Assembly (NCBI RefSeq): GCF_001553605.1
Contig: NZ_CP014229.1
Span: 2,260,501-2,324,500, forward strand
Direction: 5' to 3'
Length of the DNA: 64,000 nt
DNA from: Desulfovibrio fairfieldensis
Lineage (GTDB): Bacteria > Desulfobacterota > Desulfovibrionia > Desulfovibrionales > Desulfovibrionaceae
Shown: positions 27,413 through 34,366 of the stretch, in pieces
Layout of the letters: each line of letters opens with the position of its first letter
Numbering within the stretch: the stretch's first letter is position 1
The notes under the pieces: model-generated
What the model saw: only the letters and a program-made list of their open reading frames with translations
Database searches by the model: none
Told to the model about the DNA's origin: nothing
Translations under genes and position numbers: made by a program

Positions 27413-28615
27413 ATGAAGACGTTCACCAAAGACTTTACCCTTCAGGAACCCATTCCCCAGGAAGGGATTGATCTTGCTCTCGGCGTGCTCAAGACCGGCC
27501 GGCTGCACCGCTATAACATCATGCCCGGAGAAAAGGGCCATGCGGCGGAGCTGGAAGAGGCATTCGCCGCATATATGGGCTCGAGATACTGTCTTGCCTG
27601 CGCCTCATGCGGCAGCGCGCTGTATATCGCTCTCAAAAGTCTCGGCGTGAAAAAGGGGGATACCGTACTGTGCAATGCCTACACCCTGGCTCCGGTACCC
27701 GGCGCCATCGAAAACGCCGGAGGCAGCATTGAACTGGTGGAGATCACCGATAACTACACCATAGATATCGACGACCTTGACGCCAAGGCCGCCCGCACGG
27801 GGGCCCGTTTCTTCCTGCTGTCGCACATGCGCGGGCACATGGCCGACATGGACAAGGTCATGGAGGTGGTGCGCAAACACAACTTAATCATGCTGGAAGA
27901 CTGCGCTCATACCATGGGCGGCTCCTGGAACGGCAAAAAAAGCGGCACCTTCGGCCATGCGGCCTGCTACAGCACCCAGACCTACAAGCACATGAACTCC
28001 GGTGAAGGCGGCCTGCTGATCACCAGCGATGACGACGTCATCGCCCGGGCCATCATGTACTCGGGATCATACATGCTGTATTCCGCCCACACTTCCCGCC
28101 CCGGCCCCGATGTCTTCGAGAAGATCAAGAAAATCACGCCCAACTTCAGCTCGCGCATGGATAATCTTCGCGCGGCCCTGCTTCTGCCCCAACTCAAACT
28201 TCTCGATGAACAGTGTCGCCGCTGGAACAGGCTGTACGACCATATGGAAGCCCGTCTGAAGTCCATTCCCGGTGTGGTTTGCCCCGCCCGCGACCCGCGG
28301 GAATACTATGTGGGCAGCTCCATACAGTGGAATCTGCCCAAGGCCGGCTACAAGGAAATCGAAGCTTTCATCGCCGGGACCGGAGAACGGGGCGTATCCG
28401 TCAAATGGTTCGGTAACAAGGAGCCTGAGGGTTTCACCAGCTCTTATGACAGTTGGCAGTATTTTCCCCATCTCGCCACTCTCGATCTGCCCCGGACTCG
28501 CAAGGTTCTTGCCACCATGTGCGACATGCGGCTGCCCCTGACATTCTCCACAAAAGACTGTGATGACATCGCCGACATTCTCGTCGGCGTCATAGAGGAA
28601 ATGGGCCTGCGCTAA
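27413..28615 (+). CDS. DegT/DnrJ/EryC1-family PLP aminotransferase
   Basis: This 400-aa fold-type I PLP enzyme has the DegT/StrS hallmarks: CASCGSALYIALKSLGV in the cofactor-binding region, EDCAHTMGGSWNGKKSG with the conserved Asp, and YKHMNSGEGGLL with the PLP-binding Lys at about residue 190. Most family members aminate keto-sugars; here the operon contains no sugar-nucleotide genes. A role in transaminating the oxo-acid made by the dehydrogenase (for example sulfopyruvate to cysteate) would fit the next gene, though this would be unusual for the family. The start at 27413 is preceded by GAGG. Confidence 0.8.
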   Translation: MKTFTKDFTLQEPIPQEGIDLALGVLKTGRLHRYNIMPGEKGHAAELEEAFAAYMGSRYCLACASCGSALYIALKSLGVKKGDTVLCNAYTLAPVPGAIENAGGSIELVEITDNYTIDIDDLDAKAARTGARFFLLSHMRGHMADMDKVMEVVRKHNLIMLEDCAHTMGGSWNGKKSGTFGHAACYSTQTYKHMNSGEGGLLITSDDDVIARAIMYSGSYMLYSAHTSRPGPDVFEKIKKITPNFSSRMDNLRAALLLPQLKLLDEQCRRWNRLYDHMEARLKSIPGVVCPARDPREYYVGSSIQWNLPKAGYKEIEAFIAGTGERGVSVKWFGNKEPEGFTSSYDSWQYFPHLATLDLPRTRKVLATMCDMRLPLTFSTKDCDDIADILVGVIEEMGLR

Positions 28616-28662
28616 CCGCCGGCTCCGCTTTTTCACAACGCATTACACCAAAGGATGATGCC

Positions 28663-29664
28663 ATGAATCTCGCCAAGTTTCCCCGCCGTGGCTATGTGAC
28701 CACCCCCACTCCCATTGAGCCCCTGCCCAATTTTTCCAAGGCGCTGGACGGCAAAGTCAACATTTACATCAAACGCGACGACATGCTTCCCGGCACAGCC
28801 GGCGGCAACAAAACCCGCAAGCTCGATTTCTGCATGGCCGACGCTCTAGCCCAAGGCGCGAACGCCATCATCACTTGCGGCGCCGTGCAGTCCAACCACT
28901 GCCGTCTGACCTTGGCTTGGGCAGTGAAGGAAGGACTCGACTGTCACTTGGTGCTTGAAGAACGCGTCAAGGGTAGTTACAAGCCCGAAGCCTCGGGCAA
29001 CAACTTCCTTTTCCAGCTTCTGGGCGTTAAGAGTATCACTGTTGTGCCCGGCGGCAGCGACATGATCTGCGAAATGGGCAAGGTGGCCGAAACCCTGAAG
29101 GCCCAAGGCAAAAAGCCCTACGTCATTCCCGGAGGCGCATCCAACAAGATCGGCGCGCTGGGCTATGTGAACTGCGCGGAGGAAATCCTGCGCCAGCTCT
29201 TCGAGATGAAGCTCTCCATCGACCACATGATCGTTCCCAGCGGCAGCGCGGGCACGCATGCAGGCATTATCGCCGGTATGTATGCCAACAACGCCTGCAT
29301 TCCGGTGACAGGCATCGGCGTAAACCGTCCCAAAGACGTACAGGAAGCCGCCGTGCATAAGCTGGCCCAGGAAACTCTGAAGTATATCGGCGCGCCGGTC
29401 AGCCTGCCCGCCGACAAGGTTGTGGCCTTTGACGACTATGTGGGTCCCGGCTACTCCCTGCCCACCGGGAGCATGGTCGAGGCCGTCAAGCTGCTGGCCG
29501 GCACTGAAGCCATCCTGCTTGATCCCGTATACTCGGGCAAGGCTATGGCGGGCCTCATAGATCTCGTCCGAAAAGGACATTTCCCGGAAGGCACCAATCT
29601 GCTCTTCCTGCACACCGGCGGTTCCCCCGCTCTGTTCGCCTATCTGGATACTTTTCGTAAATGA
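28663..29664 (+). CDS. cuyA: PLP-dependent lyase, L-cysteate sulfo-lyase (CuyA)-like
   Basis: The 333-aa protein is a fold-type II PLP enzyme of the D-cysteine desulfhydrase/ACC deaminase family. PLP Lys lies in GGNKTRKLDF (~residue 50). Other family blocks are CGAVQSNHCR, IPGGASNKIGALGYVNCAEE, GSAGTHAGI, DYVGPGYSLP and LDPVYSGKAMAGLID. From memory the GGNKTRKL, GALGYVNCA and DYVGPGY forms resemble CuyA (cysteate to pyruvate, ammonia and sulfite) more than the E. coli enzyme DcyD. Sulfite release would feed dissimilatory sulfite reduction in a sulfate reducer. D-cysteine desulfhydrase is the main alternative. Confidence 0.75.
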   Translation: MNLAKFPRRGYVTTPTPIEPLPNFSKALDGKVNIYIKRDDMLPGTAGGNKTRKLDFCMADALAQGANAIITCGAVQSNHCRLTLAWAVKEGLDCHLVLEERVKGSYKPEASGNNFLFQLLGVKSITVVPGGSDMICEMGKVAETLKAQGKKPYVIPGGASNKIGALGYVNCAEEILRQLFEMKLSIDHMIVPSGSAGTHAGIIAGMYANNACIPVTGIGVNRPKDVQEAAVHKLAQETLKYIGAPVSLPADKVVAFDDYVGPGYSLPTGSMVEAVKLLAGTEAILLDPVYSGKAMAGLIDLVRKGHFPEGTNLLFLHTGGSPALFAYLDTFRK

Positions 29665-29718
29665 CAAGGGCACATGGGGCGGCGGGCATGGCTCCGCCGC
29701 CTGCTTCCGGAGACAATT

Positions 29719-30495
29719 ATGTCCGTTTCTCCATCTTCTATCGGCGTTCTCGGCGGACTCGGGCCCTATGCCGGGCTGGACCTTGTCCACAAAATTTTTG
29801 ACTGTTGCGCTGCAACAAAGGATCAGGATCACCTGCCGGTCATCTTGTATTCCTTCCCTGCGGAAATCCCGCCGCGTGTGGAGTTTCTACTGGACGACAG
29901 CCCCGACAATCCCGGCCACGCCATGGGCGGGATCATGGTCCGGCTCGCCGGGGCCGGAGCCACAGTTATCGGTATGCCCTGCAATACGGCGCATAGCGCA
30001 TCCATACTTGACGCGGCTCTGGAGCGCCTCAAAGATTCCGGCTTCACGGGATGCTTTGTCAACATGATCACGGCTACGGCAGAGTATATCGCCCGAAACT
30101 TTCCACAAGTTCGACGCGTCGGAGTGCTGTGCACACAAGGGGCGCATGCATCCCGTGTTTTTGATCAATATCTCGGCCAAGCCGGTCTGGATGTACTCTA
30201 TCCCGACGCAGCCGGACGGGAGAAGCTCCAGCGCGCCATCAGCGATCCGGCCTATGGCCTGAAGGCTTTTTCCAGCCACGTCACGGAAAAAGCATGGAAT
30301 GACGTCACGGCGCAGGCGCGCCGTATGGCGGAGCGTCAGGTTGATCTGATTTTGCTGGGCTGCACCGAGCTGCCTCTGGCACTTGCAGGAAAAAAATTTG
30401 AGGGCATCCCTCTTGTAGATCCCACACGCGTTCTGGCCCGTTGTCTTGTCCAGGCCTATGCTCCGCATGCTTTACGGCCTGAACCTGGAGAGTAA
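29719..30495 (+). CDS. Aspartate/glutamate racemase-family protein
   Basis: The 258-aa product has the two-Cys, cofactor-independent racemase pattern: GVLGGLGPYAGLDLVHKIF at the start, the first catalytic Cys in GMPCNTAHSAS (~residue 94) and the second in LLGCTELPLAL (~residue 213). It may epimerise the amino acid handled by the neighbouring lyase or aminotransferase, for example between D- and L-cysteate, letting the operon use both enantiomers. ATG 29719 has CCGGAGA upstream and lies 54 bp after the lyase stop. Confidence 0.8.
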   Translation: MSVSPSSIGVLGGLGPYAGLDLVHKIFDCCAATKDQDHLPVILYSFPAEIPPRVEFLLDDSPDNPGHAMGGIMVRLAGAGATVIGMPCNTAHSASILDAALERLKDSGFTGCFVNMITATAEYIARNFPQVRRVGVLCTQGAHASRVFDQYLGQAGLDVLYPDAAGREKLQRAISDPAYGLKAFSSHVTEKAWNDVTAQARRMAERQVDLILLGCTELPLALAGKKFEGIPLVDPTRVLARCLVQAYAPHALRPEPGE

Positions 30496-30595
30496 AGCCG
30501 CTTGATATGAAAAATGCCGGACGGCTTTCATATATTCCGAAAAGACAGCACAAAGAAAGAAGACAGCGATTTCCCGACATAGAAGGAGTACAGCT

Positions 30596-31477
30596 ATGGA
30601 ACAGGGCACCATCCGCCTCAAGACCGGCCTTGCCGAAATGCTCAAGGGCGGCGTCATCATGGACGTCACCACCCCGGAACAGGCGAAAATCGCCGAGGAA
30701 GCGGGCGCCTGCGCCGTCATGGCCCTGGAACGCGTGCCGGCCGACATCCGCGCCGCCGGCGGCGTGGCCCGCATGGCCGACCCCACTATCGTCAAAAAGA
30801 TCATGGAAGTGGCCAGCATTCCGGTCATGGCCAAGGCGCGCATCGGCCACTTTGTGGAAGCCCGCATTCTGGAAGCCCTGGGCGTGGACTACATTGACGA
30901 AAGTGAAGTGCTGACTCCCGCCGACGACCGTTACCATATCGACAAGCGCGACTTTACCGTGCCCTTTGTCTGCGGCTGCCGCAACCTGGGCGAAGCCCTG
31001 CGCCGCATCGCCGAAGGCGCGGCCATGATCCGCACCAAGGGCGAGCCCGGCACCGGCAACGTGGTGGAAGCCGTGCGCCACTGCCGCCAGGTCATGGACG
31101 AAATCCGCATGCTCTGCGCCCTGCCCGACGCCGAGGTGCCCAACTTCGCCAAGGAATGCGGCGCGCCCCTGGAAATCTGCCTGATCGTGCGCAAGGAAGG
31201 CCGCCTGCCCGTGGTCAACTTCGCGGCCGGCGGCATCGCCACCCCGGCCGACGCGGCCCTGATGATGCACCTGGGCTGCGACGGCGTGTTCGTGGGCTCG
31301 GGCATCTTCAAGTCCGGCGACCCGGCCAAGCGCGCCAAGGCCATCGTGCAGGCCGTGACCAACTACAAGGATTACGCCGTACTGGCCGAAATCTCCCGCG
31401 ACCTGGGCGAACCCATGGTGGGCATCGAGATTTCCTCCATTCCGGATGCAGAGCGCATGCAGGAACGGGGCTGGTAA
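30596..31477 (+). CDS. pdxS: Pyridoxal 5'-phosphate synthase subunit PdxS
   Basis: The 293-aa protein is the (beta/alpha)8-barrel synthase of the ribose 5-phosphate-dependent PLP pathway. Signature stretches are [35 protein letters not shown], the catalytic Lys in [13 protein letters not shown], the second Lys in [12 protein letters not shown], and [17 protein letters not shown]. Its glutaminase partner PdxT is not in the window. It lies 100 bp after the racemase, behind a foldable ATATGAAA/TTTCATAT stem (30505-30543), so it may have its own promoter. Its position next to two PLP enzymes suggests cofactor supply. Synonymous codon choice is more strongly G/C-ending than in the preceding cluster. 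Confidence 0.95.
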   Translation: MEQGTIRLKTGLAEMLKGGVIMDVTTPEQAKIAEEAGACAVMALERVPADIRAAGGVARMADPTIVKKIMEVASIPVMAKARIGHFVEARILEALGVDYIDESEVLTPADDRYHIDKRDFTVPFVCGCRNLGEALRRIAEGAAMIRTKGEPGTGNVVEAVRHCRQVMDEIRMLCALPDAEVPNFAKECGAPLEICLIVRKEGRLPVVNFAAGGIATPADAALMMHLGCDGVFVGSGIFKSGDPAKRAKAIVQAVTNYKDYAVLAEISRDLGEPMVGIEISSIPDAERMQERGW

Positions 31478-31506
31478 GGCTCACGCCCTCATTAGCCAAA
31501 CTTCTA

Positions 31507-31620
31507 TGCAAAAAGGCCGCGATCTGGTCTGCCCCCATCAGGTTACAACGATGAGCCTATGTGGCCTTTTTGTCGTTGTCTACTCTGATGGGGGCATATC
31601 AATCATGCGGCTTTTTTGCA
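31507..31620. repeat. 114-bp nested palindrome after pdxS
   Basis: The outer arms TGCAAAAAGGCCGC (31507-31520) and GCGGCTTTTTTGCA (31607-31620) pair with one mismatch. Inside, TGCCCCCATCA (31530-31540) pairs with TGATGGGGGCA (31586-31596), and ACAACGA pairs with TCGTTGT. The whole forms one long hairpin with arms rich in A/T runs. It could terminate pdxS and the convergent tehA, or be a miniature inverted-repeat element. Confidence 0.55.
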
Positions 31621-31647
31621 TGGAGCATATCCTGACGCCCACTGGAA

Positions 31648-32646
31648 TCAGGCTGCGGAACCGGCCGAACGAGGCCGGGGCAGCAGAAACCTGCCCTGGA
31701 CGATACGGATCAGGGTGCCGATGATCAAAAGCCCGATAACCAGATTGGAAAAAATAAAGATCGGCCAGCTCAGCAGCGAAATGGGGCTGGTCGGATCGTG
31801 CGCCAGAAAACGCAACGCGGATGCGGACAAGGCGGAAATGCCGAAGGAGAAGCTCCAGAAGGAGGGGGAAAAGGGCTGCTCAAAGGTCCAGACCAGCAGC
31901 CGGGCCAGAAAGATCAGTTGCAGGAGGCCATAGCCGAAGAGCACCTGGGCAAAAATGTCCGCCACTCCGCCGTTGACCGACAGATAGGCCGTACAGGCCA
32001 CCAGGGGCGGCGCGAGCTGGATGCCGATGGTCGGACGCACCGGCCTGGGCAGTTCGCCCATGGTGCGCAGACGCGCGAGAATTACCGGTTCCAGGCTGAG
32101 CCAGGAAAAAATGCCCGCGCCCAGAAAGAGAAAGCCCCAATGGCCGTAACCCAGGCTGCCCAAGGCAATGGCGCTGATCAGGTTGCTGGCCACCGTGGGC
32201 AGATACACGCCCGGCGTGGTCGCCTCGGGCGTATGCTGTCCCCGCCACAACCCGGCGCTGCGGTAGGCGGCAAAGGCCAGTTGGCCCACCGTGCCCAGCA
32301 CGATCAGCCAGAAGGCCAGCGGGCGGGCATACGGAGCCACGGCCACGCCCACCAGCATGGTGGTGCCGGGAAACAGGCTGATGAAACAGCATTGAATGGC
32401 GTCGCGCACCTCGGCCAGCGCCGCCGCCCGGCGGAACAGCCATTTATAGATGAACACGCAGGTCAGAACCAGCCAGACGGCCACCCCCAGCGCCATCAGG
32501 CATTCGCCCACAACCGCGGGCAACGCCCAGTGCTGCGCGGCGAAACGCCAAGCCGAACCCATGCCGATGATGCCCAGTACCATGCCGAAATACGCGGCCG
32601 GGATGGGAAAATACCCGTCCAGCGGCGTAAGCGTCCGTTCCGCCAT
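31648..32646 (-). CDS. tehA: TehA/SLAC1-type transporter
   Basis: The 332-aa, ten-helix membrane protein follows the TehA pattern closely: YFGMVLGIIGMGSAWR, FISLFPGTTMLVGVAV, SAGLWRGQHTPEATTPGVYL, FLGAGIFSWLSLEPVILAR, GIQLAPPLVACTAYLSVNGG and SFWSFSFGISALS all resemble E. coli TehA as I remember it. Family members are anion or dicarboxylate channels related to plant SLAC1, and overexpression gives tellurite resistance; sulfite and nitrate are reported substrates in the wider family. ATG 32646 is preceded by GGGAGG at five bases, better than the GTG at 32652. TehB is not adjacent. Confidence 0.88.
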   Translation of the reverse strand: MAERTLTPLDGYFPIPAAYFGMVLGIIGMGSAWRFAAQHWALPAVVGECLMALGVAVWLVLTCVFIYKWLFRRAAALAEVRDAIQCCFISLFPGTTMLVGVAVAPYARPLAFWLIVLGTVGQLAFAAYRSAGLWRGQHTPEATTPGVYLPTVASNLISAIALGSLGYGHWGFLFLGAGIFSWLSLEPVILARLRTMGELPRPVRPTIGIQLAPPLVACTAYLSVNGGVADIFAQVLFGYGLLQLIFLARLLVWTFEQPFSPSFWSFSFGISALSASALRFLAHDPTSPISLLSWPIFIFSNLVIGLLIIGTLIRIVQGRFLLPRPRSAGSAA

Positions 32647-32859
32647 ACCCACCTCCCACCAGTACGAAATAAAAATTATTCTTTTTGATAAGCCAGCCGA
32701 TGGGTTATGGCAAGGCGGCCGGAACCGGCATCATGCCGACGCGCGCCGCCGTGCGCACGCCCGCCGGAGAAAAACGGCCGCCACGGACGGAACGACATGC
32801 TCCGCCGCATGGCTTGGTTCCGAACGGGTGCTTGCATCAGACGCCCGTTAGAGATAATA

Positions 32860-32953
32860 AAGGCTGATCCTCATATATCGGAATTTGTCCATTTTATCGT
32901 AAAAGCAAGGCTGATCTTCATCATATCGGAATTTGTCCACTTTATCGTAAAAG
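32860..32953 (+). repeat. Two tandem 46-47-bp direct repeats
   Basis: Copies at 32860-32905 and 32907-32953 share AAGGCTGATC, then ATATCGGAATTTGTCCA, then TTTATCGTAAAAG, with only a few differences. They are AT-richer than the surroundings and lie 97 bp upstream of the solute-binding protein gene. They could be repeated regulator sites or duplicated promoters. The rest of the 403-bp gap from tehA to 33050 shows no gene. Confidence 0.7.
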
Positions 32954-33049
32954 TTATGAAAAATCGTTACTTATTTTTTCGTAACTCTGAAAAATCATGA
33001 TTCATGGCACAACGCATACGGGCCGCAATGCCTTTCGGAGAAAAAAATA

Positions 33050-34366
33050 ATGCGCGGACGCGGCCTTCTTTCAGGCAATGACAAGCCCGGCCCGCGCAGG
33101 CTCGCGCTTGTGCTGCTTATCGCGCTGAACACTTTTTTCCTGTCCGGCTTCCTGTTTCACGTGGGCAACAGAAATATGGAGTATGACGATGCCCTGCCGC
33201 GGAAAACGCTGATCACCTTTCTGGGAATTCAATACGACGCTGAAAATCAGAGCTGCATCGAACAGATTCTGAACGGCTACAGCGCGGCGCACAATGACAT
33301 GCTCGTCAGCTATGAAGGCATAGCGCTCAACGCCTATTCCCGGCTGCTCAATCAACGCCTCAAAAAAGACGACAGGGCGGACGACGTCTTCATGCTGCCG
33401 CCGGACTGCCTGCGGTCCTATCAACGCCGGGGACGGCTTGCGGACCTGTCCGGCCTGCCCGCGCTCACGGCCTATCGCCCCGAAGTGCTTGGGCAAATGC
33501 AAATGGGCGGCCGCCCCTATATCGCCACAACCAGCCTGGGCGCTCGCGGCCTGTTCGCCAATCTGGACCTCCTGGCCCGATACGGCGTGAGCACGCCCCG
33601 GAACGGCAAGGCCTTTCTGGCGGCCTGCGAAACCTTCCGCGCCCAGGGCATTACCCCCATCAGCGCCGACAGGGAAGCTCTGAAAACCGTTCTGACCGCC
33701 GTGAGCCTGACGCCGCCCGGCGGCCCCATACGGGAAAACGCCGCCGCCTTTCTCGCCGCGCTCAATGCCTCCCCGGATCGGCTGGAGCAGGCCGTGGGCA
33801 AAGGCTTCGCCCTTCTGGCCCTGCTGCGGGACAAGGGCTATATCTGCATGGAGGACGTCAGAGGAATCGGCTCTGTCCGTTTCAACGGGCTGTTTTGCAG
33901 CGGCGGGCGGCCCTTCATGATCGGCGGCACCTGGCTTTCACCGGGGCTCGCCCAAGCGCGGCTCGGGTTCCGGTTCAAGGTCTTTCCCCTGCCGCTGGGA
34001 GAGAGCGCGCCCGTGACGGTGCTGAGTCTGGACACGCCGCTTGCCGTCAGCGCGTCAAGCCCGCATCGTCCGCAGGCCGTTCAATTGGTGGAGTATCTGA
34101 CCAGCCCCGAGAACATCCGGCGCTACGCCGACGCGCAGGGCCTTCTCAGCCCTTTGCGCGACGCTCCTCCCCCGGCTGACGCGGCGGTCAGGCCGCTGAC
34201 GGACAGTCTGCGCGAAGGAAATGTCATCTTCAGATCAGACATCCGCCTGGCATGGCCGCTCCAGAACGGCCTGGAGGCTGGCCTGGACGTATTTCTGTCC
34301 GGCGGCAACGCCGGGGAGGCGACGGCCGAAACCATGCGGACTCTCCACCGTGAGCGTGCCGAGTGA
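33050..34366 (+). CDS. Membrane-tethered extracellular solute-binding protein (family 1-like)
   Basis: The 438-aa product begins with a basic N-terminus and one membrane segment at ~17-38, a signal anchor with no lipobox. The rest resembles family 1 periplasmic sugar/oligomer-binding proteins: an early DDVFMLPPDCLRSYQRRGRL hinge region, RPYIATTSLGARGLFANLDLL, and the C-terminal AVQLVEYLTSPENIRRYADA block typical of these proteins. No ABC permease or ATPase is nearby. Instead, the stop overlaps the start of a Cache-GGDEF-EAL gene by four bases, so this is probably a sensory co-receptor. ATG 33050 has GGAG upstream. Confidence 0.75.
   Translation: MRGRGLLSGNDKPGPRRLALVLLIALNTFFLSGFLFHVGNRNMEYDDALPRKTLITFLGIQYDAENQSCIEQILNGYSAAHNDMLVSYEGIALNAYSRLLNQRLKKDDRADDVFMLPPDCLRSYQRRGRLADLSGLPALTAYRPEVLGQMQMGGRPYIATTSLGARGLFANLDLLARYGVSTPRNGKAFLAACETFRAQGITPISADREALKTVLTAVSLTPPGGPIRENAAAFLAALNASPDRLEQAVGKGFALLALLRDKGYICMEDVRGIGSVRFNGLFCSGGRPFMIGGTWLSPGLAQARLGFRFKVFPLPLGESAPVTVLSLDTPLAVSASSPHRPQAVQLVEYLTSPENIRRYADAQGLLSPLRDAPPPADAAVRPLTDSLREGNVIFRSDIRLAWPLQNGLEAGLDVFLSGGNAGEATAETMRTLHRERAE

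Noticed and set aside
31507..31620. Possible insertion-sequence end or attachment site after pdxS
   Set aside because: No transposase or integrase gene, no target duplication and no tRNA are nearby; it is kept only as a palindromic repeat.
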